Assembly (NCBI GenBank): GCA_945869505.1
Contig: CAMBOZ010000042.1
Coordinates: forward strand, 1 to 10,392
From: Bifidobacterium breve
Lineage (GTDB): Bacteria > Actinomycetota > Actinomycetes > Nanopelagicales > Nanopelagicaceae
Direction of reading: 5' to 3'
Length of the DNA stretch: 10,392 bases
The notes under the pieces are model-generated. The model did not search any database. It was not told the origin of the DNA and worked only from the letters and a program-made list of their open reading frames with translations. Each line of letters starts with the position of its first letter. Positions within the stretch are counted from its first letter, which is position 1. Position numbers and translations under genes: made by a program. Shown piece after piece: positions 1-6,913 of the stretch.

Positions 1-572
1 GCATGGATTCGTGTGAAACGAGTTGCACCGTTCTGTGAGCGCGGTGCGTTTGCACTACCCCCGACTACTGAAGATGCAAGTTGGAGGGCTTGTGTTTTCT
101 TCTCATCACTTAACTCAAGCAAATTTGCGGTCGCAAGTGCGGCTCCAAAAATTCCGGAAGTTGCACTTGCGTGCCAATTACGAGAGTGAGTTGGCTGGAG
201 AGTTTGGGCCAAGAGACTGGATCCGTGATAACCCGCAATTAGCGCACGGAGAAAATTCTTTGAATTAACATCTTTGCTAAAGAGAAAAGGCAGCAGAGAA
301 GAGAAAATAATCGATCCGGGATGTGTGAGCTGTTTCCAATTGACATCATCAAAATCTGAATAGCTGGAAGCCTTTGCAAAGAATGCGATATTGGAAAGAG
401 ATTCATCACCAAATTTAGAAGTAACACTTTTCTTGCCAGAAAGGATTAAGTGGAGATAATCAGAGAAGAGCAGGCAAGCACGTTCGCGGTCTGCGCTATT
501 GATTTCAAAGTTGTGTAAAGCAGCGCCAATTAACTCTTTATCTGACCAACTTCTAGAAGCGTTACTCATCAT
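1..572 (-). CDS. MmgE/PrpD family protein, N-terminal part (3' end beyond left edge)
   Basis: Reading the minus strand from tandem ATG codons at 572 and 569 gives an open frame of about 190 residues that runs off the left edge without a stop. MmgE/PrpD-family features are clear: an ERACLLFSDYLHLILSGKK stretch near residues 30-48 (the usual N-terminal helix), HPGSII, RALIAGYHGSSLLAQTL, and the diagnostic NWHASATSGIFGAALA followed by LELSDEKKTQALQLASS. Full members are about 450 residues, so some 60% is missing. Known members include 2-methylcitrate dehydratase and cis-aconitate decarboxylase; many are uncharacterised, and the substrate cannot be read here. It starts 8 bp after the lacI stop with no clear Shine-Dalgarno, so it is probably co-transcribed and translationally coupled to lacI. 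Family assignment is firm; function is open. Confidence 0.85.
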   Translation of the reverse strand, partial: MMSNASRSWSDKELIGAALHNFEINSADRERACLLFSDYLHLILSGKKSVTSKFGDESLSNIAFFAKASSYSDFDDVNWKQLTHPGSIIFSSLLPFLFSKDVNSKNFLRALIAGYHGSSLLAQTLQPTHSRNWHASATSGIFGAALATANLLELSDEKKTQALQLASSVVGGSANAPRSQNGATRFTRIH

Positions 573-580
573 TTATGTGG

Positions 581-1621
581 CTAGATGCCACCCTGTGAGC
601 TCGCTCGCTCAATAAATTCGGTCTCAATTACACTTACTCGAGGTTTCTCTCCTTCGATTCCTTCCAGAACTAATATCGCGGCTTCTCGACCAATAGCTTC
701 TGTATCGCGATATACCGTTGAGATATTGTCTGAAAAGACTTCTAGATATGGCAATTGATCGAGTGCGATAAAGGCTATCTCTTTACCCATTGTCAGATTC
801 TTCTCTTTTAAGGCCCGGCTAATTCCCATTAAGGCACCGTGACCACCGGCGAGAATTGCGGTAGGAGCAGGATTTCTGTGAAGCAAGATTCGGGCATGCG
901 ATAGCGCGTAATCAGCGTCAAAACCACCAATTGCCATTAGATCTGGTTGCACCTTTAAGTTTGCATCCTCAAATGCTTTGGTAAAACCTTGCAATCTATT
1001 TCGAGTTGGATAAACGTTATTTGAGCCAGTAACAAATGCAATCTGGCGATGGCCTGCCTTGATCAATTGAGTAACCGCCTGATGGACGCCCGCTGCGTGA
1101 TCAGCCAAAACTGCACTTGCATTCACGCCCTTAACTTCACGATCAAGTAAGACAATCGGACAACGCGGACCAGCCAAATTCTTTTTGATATATGGAGAAT
1201 CTTCAGAGACAAGAGAAGCGATGATTCCATCTACTCGCCGGCGACGAAGTAGAGAGAAGTTTCGATTCTCATTCTCAATATTTCTATCAGAATTCACCAA
1301 AATCATTGAGTAGCCATTACGGCGCAATTCCTGCTCGCATGATCGCGCGAGGAGTGCGAACATCGGGTTGTTAATATCTCGGACAACAAATCCGATAGTT
1401 CGGGTAACACCGCTGCGCAATGATTGCGCAACAAGATTTGGTTCGTAACCTAACTCATCGGCTACATCCTTTACGCGCTTTCGCATTTCATCGGAGACAT
1501 CGGGATGCCCAGAGAGCGCACGCGAAACACTGGAGAGCGCAACCTCGGCTTTTGCGGCGACCTCGCGGATTGTTACCCGCTGATTTACCGAACGTCCCTG
1601 TTCTGATTTCTCACTTGGCAC
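581..1621 (-). CDS. LacI/GalR-family transcriptional repressor
   Basis: A 346-residue protein with full LacI-family architecture. The N-terminal helix-turn-helix lies at about residues 16-37 (VTIREVAAKAEVALSSVSRAL). The hinge helix near 61-71 (PNLVAQSLRSG) contains the leucine that intercalates into the operator centre in this family. A periplasmic-binding-protein-like effector domain follows, with IGFVVRDINNPMF, VDGIIA, IVLLDRE and GHRQIAFVTG. The GTG start at 1621 is supported by AGAGGAG seven bases upstream. It lies divergent to the enolase-superfamily gene and directly upstream of the PrpD-like gene. The likely ligand is a small sugar or organic acid. By inference it controls the neighbouring catabolic genes through the TGGAAAC-type sites at 1782-1795 and 3869-3882. 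Confidence 0.95.
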   Translation of the reverse strand: MPSEKSEQGRSVNQRVTIREVAAKAEVALSSVSRALSGHPDVSDEMRKRVKDVADELGYEPNLVAQSLRSGVTRTIGFVVRDINNPMFALLARSCEQELRRNGYSMILVNSDRNIENENRNFSLLRRRRVDGIIASLVSEDSPYIKKNLAGPRCPIVLLDREVKGVNASAVLADHAAGVHQAVTQLIKAGHRQIAFVTGSNNVYPTRNRLQGFTKAFEDANLKVQPDLMAIGGFDADYALSHARILLHRNPAPTAILAGGHGALMGISRALKEKNLTMGKEIAFIALDQLPYLEVFSDNISTVYRDTEAIGREAAILVLEGIEGEKPRVSVIETEFIERASSQGGI

Positions 1622-1628
1622 TTCTAAA

Positions 1629-1635
1629 CTCCTCT
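1629..1635 (-). promoter_or_regulatory. Ribosome binding site fixing the GTG start of lacI
   Basis: On the minus strand AGAGGAG sits seven bases before GTG at 1621. No ATG with a comparable site precedes the DNA-binding domain, so this decides the start. Confidence 0.7.
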
Positions 1636-1781
1636 TTAAGTTTGATACAACCGGCGAATGAGCGAATTTCTCTCTTCGATTTCCTGGAAAAGATCCTGGA
1701 TATCAAAGAACCTCACCCACTAGCGGCCAATTCTTTGGGAACTAACTCTTGTCAGCGCCCTGGGCCCAAGGTACTCTTAAC

Positions 1782-1795
1782 TGGAAACGTTTGCT
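1782..1795. promoter_or_regulatory. LacI-family operator upstream of the enolase-superfamily gene
   Basis: TGGAAACGTTTGCT has the central CG and partial dyad (GGAAACGTTTgC) typical of LacI/GalR-family operators. It lies 27-40 bp before the GTG of the plus-strand enolase-family gene and overlaps a candidate extended -10. It shares ACTGGAAAC-N-TTT with the site at 3869-3882. The match to a LacI-type site is visible; binding by the adjacent regulator is inferred. Confidence 0.6.
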
Positions 1796-1800
1796 ATAGG
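1792..1800 (+). promoter_or_regulatory. Candidate extended -10 promoter for the enolase-superfamily gene
   Basis: TGCTATAGG fits an extended -10 (TGn plus a four-of-six match to TATAAT). No good -35 lies at 16-18 bp. Transcription would start near 1806, just ahead of the AGGGAGG ribosome binding site at 1809-1815. The operator half-sites lie immediately upstream and overlapping, so a bound repressor would block polymerase. Confidence 0.35.
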
Positions 1801-1822
1801 CAAATTTTAGGGAGGCGCGCCA

Positions 1823-2947
1823 GTGGACTTAACCATCACGGCAATTGAGACTGAACAGATCAGAGTCCCGCTGGTTCGCACCTACAGGGGCAGCCACTAC
1901 AAGATGACCCATAGATCAACGATCATCACCAGGATCTATACCGCCGGTGGCTTAGTTGGTGAAGCTTACGCAGGCGATGAAGACGCGGGCCTTGCCGAAA
2001 TTGATTCAATAATTCATGACGAAATTGCACCAAAGATCCTGGGAGAAGATGGATCTGCGATTGAACGACTTTGGGAGATTGCCCGCCCTGCCACTTGGGA
2101 TATTTTACGCGATCGCCGACTAGGACTCGTTGCAACTGCATCAATTGATCTAACTCTTTGGGATCTTTATGCGCGTTCGCTTTCCACTCCGCTGCACAAA
2201 CTCTGGGGCGGGTATAGAAATTGGATTCCCGTGATCACTATTGGTGGTTATTACAACAGCGAGATGACGATCCAAGAAGAAGTTGAATCACTTGTTGAAC
2301 AAGGTTTTGCCGGAATGAAATTCAAAATTGGCGGGTTAACTCCCAAGGAAGATGCCAAGCGATTTAAGGAAGCGCGCAAATACGGTGGCGATAACTTTAG
2401 AATCGCGGTAGATGCCAATCAGGGATACACAGTTCCGCAAGCAATTGAATTTTCACACTTAGTACAGGGCGATAATCTGTTGTGGTTTGAAGAACCTTGC
2501 ATTTGGCAGAACGACAAGCGTGCAATGCGCGATGTCAGATATGCCGGGGGAGTATCTGTTTGTGCTGGTCAGACCGAATTTTCTGCTGCAGGCTGTCGCG
2601 ACCTAATGGAAGTTGGCGCTATAGATTTCTGTAACTTTGATTCATCTTGGTCAGGTGGCCCAACTGAATGGCGCCGTGCTGCATCTACCGCTCATCTATA
2701 TGACATCAAGATGGCACACCATGAAGAACCACAAGCAGCCTCACACCTACTTGCATCCATTCCGCACGGAACATATTTAGAGTTCTTCCATAAGGATCGC
2801 GATCCGATCTGGCATAACCTGATCGCCAATCGCCCACCGCTAAAAAATGGCAATATTACGCTTACAGATGCGCCCGGTCTTGGCTGGGAGTTAGATCGTG
2901 ATTACGCAGATAAGTATCGAATTAACTCACGCCGAACAGAGAAGTAA
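1823..2947 (+). CDS. Mandelate racemase/muconate lactonizing-type enolase-superfamily enzyme
   Basis: A 374-residue protein with the capping domain at about 1-125 and the TIM barrel after it. Visible catalytic features: Lys-x-Lys (KFK, K166/K168); metal ligands Asp197 (VDANQ), Glu223/Glu224 (WFEEP) and Glu252 (GQTEF); Asp273 (NFDSSW) paired with His299/His300 (AHHEEP); and Glu320 (YLEFF). Their order and spacing match mandelate racemase (K164/K166, D195, E221, E247, D270, H297, E317). It therefore most likely abstracts the proton next to a carboxylate, as an acid-sugar dehydratase or a racemase. The GTG start at 1823 has a strong AGGGAGG seven bases upstream. The gene is divergent from lacI, with an operator-like site between, and converges on citE with 6 bp between stops. 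The substrate is not predictable. Confidence 0.93.
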   Translation: MDLTITAIETEQIRVPLVRTYRGSHYKMTHRSTIITRIYTAGGLVGEAYAGDEDAGLAEIDSIIHDEIAPKILGEDGSAIERLWEIARPATWDILRDRRLGLVATASIDLTLWDLYARSLSTPLHKLWGGYRNWIPVITIGGYYNSEMTIQEEVESLVEQGFAGMKFKIGGLTPKEDAKRFKEARKYGGDNFRIAVDANQGYTVPQAIEFSHLVQGDNLLWFEEPCIWQNDKRAMRDVRYAGGVSVCAGQTEFSAAGCRDLMEVGAIDFCNFDSSWSGGPTEWRRAASTAHLYDIKMAHHEEPQAASHLLASIPHGTYLEFFHKDRDPIWHNLIANRPPLKNGNITLTDAPGLGWELDRDYADKYRINSRRTEK

Positions 2948-2953
2948 GCGAAG

Positions 2954-3814
2954 TTAGTTTGAATTAAAAGCTTGGCGACGAGCAACAATCTTTGCTGCGC
3001 TTCGTAGTGATGCTTCATCAATCATTAGATCACCAAGAGCGATAGCCCCAAGCCCCTGGCTTTTTGCGCTCTCGTACTTGGCAATTAGCTCGCTGGCGCT
3101 TTGGTATTCGCTATCACTTGGCGTAAAAATCTCGTTACAGAGTTCGATCTGATCTGGATGAATAACCCACTTACCGTCAAAGCCGAGGGCACGTACTCGC
3201 GTAGCACCCTGGGCGAATTTCTCTGAATTTCGGATATCAACTTCCGGGCCATCAAAGGCTAGTTTTCCATTTGCGCGAGCGGCGACCAGGATTTTCATAA
3301 GCGGGTAAAGAGTAAATTCTTTAAGGTCACTCTCACTTAGATCATCAAGTGCTGCTCCAAGATCTGCCGCGAAGTCGAGTGGGCCAAAAGATAGTGAAAG
3401 GCAGCGCGGATGTGCAGCGATGCTCTCTACGTTGGCAAGGCCGGCTGCGCTTTCGATCTGCGCATCAATTAAAAGTGCGCCACCCAGCAGATCAATTTCA
3501 TTTGCCTGCTCAACCTTGGGAAGAACGATGGAGAAGAGCGCATCTGATGGAATCTGCGCTAACGCGGCTAGATCATCTTTAAAGTAAGGAGTACCTGTTG
3601 CATTAACTCTTATTGAGATATAGCGGGCGCGGAAAGCTGGCTTACTGGAAAAGAGTTTGATGAGATTTGCTCTCGCACTTACCTTCTCATTCGGAGCAAC
3701 TGAATCTTCAAGATCAAAGAGGATTTGATCACAAGCAAGCCCCTTTGATTTTTCAATCATTTTTACAGAACTTGCTGGAACGGCGAGCAGTGATCGACGA
3801 AGATTTACTTCCAT
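2954..3814 (-). CDS. HpcH/HpaI aldolase-citrate lyase (CitE-like) family protein
   Basis: A 286-residue CitE-like TIM-barrel enzyme from the ATG at 3814. Motifs: RRSLLAVPASS at 6-16 (typical family N-terminus), FDLEDSV at 33-39, Arg69 in the SIRVNATG stretch, QIESAAG with predicted Mg ligand Glu121, GPLDFAADLG with the second ligand Asp147, and GKWVIHPDQI near 214-223. Relatives cleave or form C-C bonds in 3-hydroxyacyl-CoA thioesters such as malyl-CoA, citramalyl-CoA and citryl groups. The exact substrate is unknown. I prefer the 3814 start because AGAAGG lies seven bases upstream and the family normally begins near RRSLL. An in-frame ATG at 3856 (14 residues longer) has no Shine-Dalgarno but could be leaderless. 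It is divergent from the ceramidase-like gene and shares an operator region with it. Confidence 0.9.
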   Translation of the reverse strand: MEVNLRRSLLAVPASSVKMIEKSKGLACDQILFDLEDSVAPNEKVSARANLIKLFSSKPAFRARYISIRVNATGTPYFKDDLAALAQIPSDALFSIVLPKVEQANEIDLLGGALLIDAQIESAAGLANVESIAAHPRCLSLSFGPLDFAADLGAALDDLSESDLKEFTLYPLMKILVAARANGKLAFDGPEVDIRNSEKFAQGATRVRALGFDGKWVIHPDQIELCNEIFTPSDSEYQSASELIAKYESAKSQGLGAIALGDLMIDEASLRSAAKIVARRQAFNSN

Positions 3815-3821
3815 CTGATGA

Positions 3822-3827
3822 CCTTCT
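3822..3827 (-). promoter_or_regulatory. Ribosome binding site supporting the 3814 start of the CitE-like gene
   Basis: On the minus strand AGAAGG lies seven bases before ATG at 3814, whereas the longer in-frame ATG at 3856 has none. This favours the shorter protein, unless the mRNA is leaderless from 3856. Confidence 0.55.
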
Positions 3828-3858
3828 CTCCAACCATTGACCGCTTCAAATTGCATGA

Positions 3859-3887
3859 TTTACACTACTGGAAACCTTTCCAATAAC
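3859..3887 (+). promoter_or_regulatory. Candidate promoter for the first ceramidase-like gene
   Basis: TTTACA (3859-3864, five of six to a -35) and AATAAC (3882-3887, four of six to a -10) are 17 bp apart. The inverted-repeat operator fills the spacer, the classical geometry for LacI-type repression. Start would be near 3894, giving a short leader carrying the GAGG site. Confidence 0.4.
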
Positions 3888-3891
3888 TCAA
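3862..3891 (-). promoter_or_regulatory. Candidate promoter for the CitE-like gene
   Basis: On the minus strand TTGAGT (3891-3886) and TAGTGT (3867-3862) are 18 bp apart, with the operator in the spacer. Only five bases separate the -10 from the ATG at 3856, so transcription could start at or very near that codon. Weak consensus matches keep confidence low. Confidence 0.28.
3869..3882. promoter_or_regulatory. Perfect inverted-repeat operator (TGGAAA-CC-TTTCCA)
   Basis: TGGAAACCTTTCCA has two perfect six-base arms around a 2-bp centre, the size and layout of a LacI/GalR-family operator. It sits between the divergent citE-like and ceramidase-like genes, inside the spacer of both candidate promoters. 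It shares ACTGGAAAC-N-TTT with the site at 1782-1795. The centre here is CC rather than the more common CG. Confidence 0.7.
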
Positions 3892-3901
3892 ACCCTTGAT
3901 T

Positions 3902-3906
3902 GAGGT
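3902..3906 (+). promoter_or_regulatory. Ribosome binding site fixing the ATG at 3912
   Basis: GAGGT lies about six bases before ATG at 3912. An in-frame TTG at 3900 immediately precedes this site and has no site of its own, so 3912 is the likely start. Confidence 0.65.
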
Positions 3907-3911
3907 GTCTC

Positions 3912-5351
3912 ATGGCAGAACTTCTCGCAGGCGCAGCCGTTGTAAATATCGATCCACCGCTGCCCGCAGATCCTCAAGGTTTTGTCCGTCGTGCATTTGC
4001 TGTGCGAGATTCATTAGATGAATGCCAAGTTCGCGCCGTTGTTATTACTAACGGCACAACCCAAATGGCGATTCTCACCGCAGATTTAGCAAATATCGAT
4101 CCTTACTTTGCAGATCGAATTAGATCCACGATCTCAATCGCATCTGGAATTAAATATGACTCAATTCTTTTAAATGTAAGCCATTCACACGCTGGGCTGT
4201 GGCCGAGAGAGCACGGCGAGAAGTTGCACGGCGAATATGCAGAGCTAACCCCTGGAGAGGTCGCATATTTTGAAAGGCTACCTTTTGATTATGCAAGCGC
4301 AGTAGTTAAAGCGATGGCGCGATTAAAGCCGGCACGAATTTCCGGTGGCACAGGTATCGCACCTGGCATCGCCGTTAATCGCAGAGAGCGCACCGAAGAT
4401 GGAAGAACTATTCTCGGCTGGAATAAAGAGAACTTTATTGATGAAGAAGTGCCCACCATCAGAATTGATAGCCTGACGGGAGATGCAATAGCAACCCTGG
4501 TTGGATTTGGTTGTCATCCAGTATCACTGGGCGGTGAAGTTCCATACAGCGGAAGTGACTTCATTGGGCCTCTTCGTAACCAAGTTGAGTTAATCCGTGG
4601 CGGAATCTGCCTCTTCTTACAAGGTGCAGCGGGAAATATTTTGCCGCTGGAAGCATTCTTTGATCATCCTGGTCCCGAAGTTTTGATGGGTAAGCGTCTA
4701 GGTCTTGAAGCAGTTCACGCAGTCGCCGATGCAGAGCCACGCGAAATCGAAATTGAGCGAATTGCCTACGGATCAGTTACTCCAATTGCTCTCTATCGCA
4801 AACGAGTAAAGCAACCGCAGTCACCCCAACAAATTGCATCGATCAGAAAAGTTCTGCAATTACCACTAAATCCTGCGATGAGCGTTAGCGAAATGCAAGA
4901 AGAATTAGCGGCCAAGAAGGCTGATTTTGAAGGGAAAAAAGCCGCTGGTGCGGGGCGTGAGGTTTTAAATCCAATTGGTTATCACATTGCTTGGCTAGAA
5001 AAATTTGTTAATTTATCAGCCACAACATCGCTGCCAACTTTTGTCGAAGGCGAACTATGGGTGGCGCGACTTGGAGATGTTGCAATTGTCGGAACTCCGG
5101 GCGAAGTATTTACCGAAATTGGTTATGAAGTTAGACAAGCATCCCCATTTAAGGCAACTATCTTTGCCGGGTACTGCCAAGGAGTTTTAGGTTACATCTC
5201 AACGCGCGCTGAATATCCTTACGGGGGATATGAGCCATCAGTTGCCCAACGCGGATATGGACATCCAGCACCGTTTGCACCAGAGGCGGGGGAGATGATC
5301 GCTACTGAATCGATCGCACTTCTGAATCAACTATACAAAGCAAATAGCTAA
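3912..5351 (+). CDS. Neutral/alkaline ceramidase-like hydrolase (paralogue A)
   Basis: A 479-residue protein of the neutral/alkaline non-lysosomal ceramidase N-terminal-domain family. It opens with LAGAAVVNIDPPL and carries likely zinc-ligand motifs in the family's order: NVSHSHAG (His91/His93), GFGCHPVS (His202), GTPGEVF (Glu398) and TRAEYPYGGYE (Tyr435). Pseudomonas ceramidase uses two His, a Glu and a Tyr on zinc plus a nucleophilic Ser in GDVSPN. Here the equivalent stretch, LQGAAGNILP near 237-245, has no Ser. No signal peptide is visible, and the protein is much shorter than secreted ceramidases (about 650 residues). A cytosolic hydrolase acting on another amide or ester bond is therefore more likely than a ceramidase. 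It converges with paralogue B with a 4-bp overlap of the two ends and follows the inverted-repeat operator. Confidence 0.88.
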   Translation: MAELLAGAAVVNIDPPLPADPQGFVRRAFAVRDSLDECQVRAVVITNGTTQMAILTADLANIDPYFADRIRSTISIASGIKYDSILLNVSHSHAGLWPREHGEKLHGEYAELTPGEVAYFERLPFDYASAVVKAMARLKPARISGGTGIAPGIAVNRRERTEDGRTILGWNKENFIDEEVPTIRIDSLTGDAIATLVGFGCHPVSLGGEVPYSGSDFIGPLRNQVELIRGGICLFLQGAAGNILPLEAFFDHPGPEVLMGKRLGLEAVHAVADAEPREIEIERIAYGSVTPIALYRKRVKQPQSPQQIASIRKVLQLPLNPAMSVSEMQEELAAKKADFEGKKAAGAGREVLNPIGYHIAWLEKFVNLSATTSLPTFVEGELWVARLGDVAIVGTPGEVFTEIGYEVRQASPFKATIFAGYCQGVLGYISTRAEYPYGGYEPSVAQRGYGHPAPFAPEAGEMIATESIALLNQLYKANS

Positions 5352-6811
5352 GCGCTAGCTACACGTTCTAGCGCACGTAGCGCTGCAGCAACTGCTTCTT
5401 GTTCTGAATCCGGATGCCAGAGCGCTGGCTGACAGTAAACCTGTGGCAGTAAGTCAGGCAGTGCATGTGTATTTGGATATTTCCAACCACCTTCTGGGAA
5501 ATCTTCTTTTCTCGGCAGATACATAATTGTTCCGTTTGAGTAACCAAGAACGAAGGTCTCTGTCATTGGTGATTTGGCTCGGATTTCTTCACCAGTTTGG
5601 AAGAACGCTTCTACACCAAGACCAACCAGTGCGATATCTCCGATACGTATCGCGTGCGCTAAGAAATCATCTGTTGGATTCGGGTCACTCAATCTGGCGA
5701 GTGTCGCTGCAACCCAGGCGTAAGTTGTCTTTGCAGAACGTATTTCCCAAGAGAGTGCACCACGTGCGATTCGATCTTCAATTTCTTTTCGCCAATGCGC
5801 TTCTTGGGTGCGCAGGTGGCCTTCATCAGGCAGTGGGGAGAATCTAAACTTAACGACCTCTTCAGCTCCAGCGAGAGTTACTTCTGGATGATCAGTGCGT
5901 GCTTGCCAAGGCTTGAAAAGAATATTTGGCACATTATTGAGCGTGGTTCGATCGCCTTGGAAGCGATGAGTATTTAGCCCAAGTGCGATTCGGACAACTT
6001 CTGCCCCGAGCGCGGTACCAACTCGATATACCGATTCGCTGCAATCCTTCTCGTATCCGATTCCAACTTTTGGATTTACGTTGCCTCCGCAACCTTGCAG
6101 GAATATTCCGATACCGCCAACTTTCTCCTCAACCAGTTTGCGAGCTGGTCCCGGGAAATCTGCGGAGAGCGTAGTTGAGACGGCGCCATTTACGACTGGA
6201 TGGCATGAATATCTAAAGAAAGTAACGATTGCCTTGCCAGATAAATCATCAAATCGAATTACACCAACGCTGTCATCAACAGGATGTCCGATAACTTCAC
6301 CGAGGATATCTTGACCGTTATTCCACTCGCGGCGATAAACATTTAAATCAGCAGCACCCCAAGCATGCGCCATTCTGGCATCCTTCATATTCGCAAGGGC
6401 TGAACGAGTGCACTGTGCGATCTTGTCTACGAGGCCATTTTGATATTCATTTACTAGTGGAAGATCTTCTTCATTGCTTGGGCTGCCATTATTTCCTCGA
6501 AGAGTAGCGGCGCTATGGTTATGGCTAAGGTTAAAGAGAACATGGGAACGATCAATCTTTAAAATTTCCGCAACGGTATCTCTGAATTCGTGTGATTCTT
6601 CTCTGGTCGCGCTGCCCAGGTCACAGCCGATGATCGCGATCGTTGCACCTTTAGATTGCAGAACTGCAACGCCTAATTCCATATCGTCATCAACCGAAGT
6701 GATTGGCTCGCCGAAAAGTCTAAATCCACCTTTTCTTAAACCCATAGGTGGATTGATATTTGCCGATGCAGCACCAACTCTTAGACCGGACATTGACTGA
6801 CCCACTCTCAT
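5348..6811 (-). CDS. Neutral/alkaline ceramidase-like hydrolase (paralogue B)
   Basis: A 487-residue member of the same family as the neighbouring gene. It has LRVGAASANINPPMG at the start, NLSHNHSA (His97/His99), YSCHPVVNG (His204), FLQGCGGNVNP near 237-247, and GLGVEAF (Glu401). The serine of ceramidase GDVSPN is again absent (GNVNP). The tyrosine motif seen in paralogue A is EDFPEGGW here, so the putative zinc Tyr is replaced by Phe438. Identity to paralogue A appears low outside the motifs, so this is an old divergence rather than a fresh duplication. There is no signal peptide. The ATG at 6811 has AAAGG about seven bases upstream and a candidate promoter at 6831-6859. Its last codons overlap the end of the convergent paralogue A gene. 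The substrate is unknown. Confidence 0.86.
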   Translation of the reverse strand: MRVGQSMSGLRVGAASANINPPMGLRKGGFRLFGEPITSVDDDMELGVAVLQSKGATIAIIGCDLGSATREESHEFRDTVAEILKIDRSHVLFNLSHNHSAATLRGNNGSPSNEEDLPLVNEYQNGLVDKIAQCTRSALANMKDARMAHAWGAADLNVYRREWNNGQDILGEVIGHPVDDSVGVIRFDDLSGKAIVTFFRYSCHPVVNGAVSTTLSADFPGPARKLVEEKVGGIGIFLQGCGGNVNPKVGIGYEKDCSESVYRVGTALGAEVVRIALGLNTHRFQGDRTTLNNVPNILFKPWQARTDHPEVTLAGAEEVVKFRFSPLPDEGHLRTQEAHWRKEIEDRIARGALSWEIRSAKTTYAWVAATLARLSDPNPTDDFLAHAIRIGDIALVGLGVEAFFQTGEEIRAKSPMTETFVLGYSNGTIMYLPRKEDFPEGGWKYPNTHALPDLLPQVYCQPALWHPDSEQEAVAAALRALERVASA

Positions 6812-6830
6812 TTAATCGCCTTTAGTACCA

Positions 6831-6859
6831 AATCTATAAATGAGTAAAGCGCAAGTCAA
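6831..6859 (-). promoter_or_regulatory. Candidate promoter for ceramidase-like paralogue B
   Basis: On the minus strand TTGACT (6859-6854) is followed after 17 bp by TAGATT (6836-6831). A better-looking TATAGA (6838-6833) would leave only 15 bp. The AAAGG ribosome site and the ATG at 6811 follow. This suggests the gene can be transcribed apart from the membrane-protein gene upstream. Confidence 0.4.
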
Positions 6860-6882
6860 TGCTTTTTATTACTTGTTATATG

Positions 6883-6905
6883 CTGGAAAAGTTATTGATT
6901 TCCAG
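6883..6905. repeat. Inverted repeat CTGGAAA-N9-TTTCCAG
   Basis: Two perfect seven-base arms (6883-6889 and 6899-6905) lie between the membrane-protein stop and the candidate promoter of paralogue B. No T-run follows on either strand, so it is not a standard intrinsic terminator. The arms reuse the TGGAAA half-site of the operator at 3869-3882, but the spacing is 9 rather than 2 bp. It may be an upstream operator or chance. Confidence 0.45.
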
Positions 6906-6913
6906 GTATTTAA

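Noticed and set aside
23..268. Plus-strand open frame of 81 codons at the left edge
   Set aside because: It lies opposite the MmgE/PrpD-like frame, whose translation shows clear family motifs; the plus-strand frame resembles nothing and is low-complexity in character.
1760..1770. TGGGCCCA palindrome as a regulatory site
   Set aside because: It is only eight bases with no flanking symmetry or second copy; chance occurrence is likely.
1782..1795. Firmicute-type catabolite control (cre) site
   Set aside because: The pattern TGnnAnCGnTnnCA is nearly matched, but cre and LacI-type operators share this form. A local LacI-family gene explains it without invoking CcpA, and the genome does not look like a Firmicute.
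1420..1848. Plus-strand open frame spanning the start of lacI and the intergenic region
   Set aside because: It is antisense to the lacI DNA-binding domain, is rich in Arg/His/Leu as shadow frames often are, and overlaps the well-supported enolase-family start and operator.
6474..6800. Plus-strand open frame of 108 codons
   Set aside because: It is antisense to the N-terminal half of ceramidase-like paralogue B, which has convincing motifs; it has no recognisable domain.
3912..6811. Annotation of the two hydrolases as true ceramidases
   Set aside because: The nucleophilic Ser motif, the signal peptide and the C-terminal domain of known ceramidases are missing.
6844..6868. AAAGC-N10-GCTTT as an intrinsic terminator
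   Set aside because: The stem is only five A/T-rich pairs and it overlaps the candidate promoter of paralogue B; it would be a very weak hairpin.
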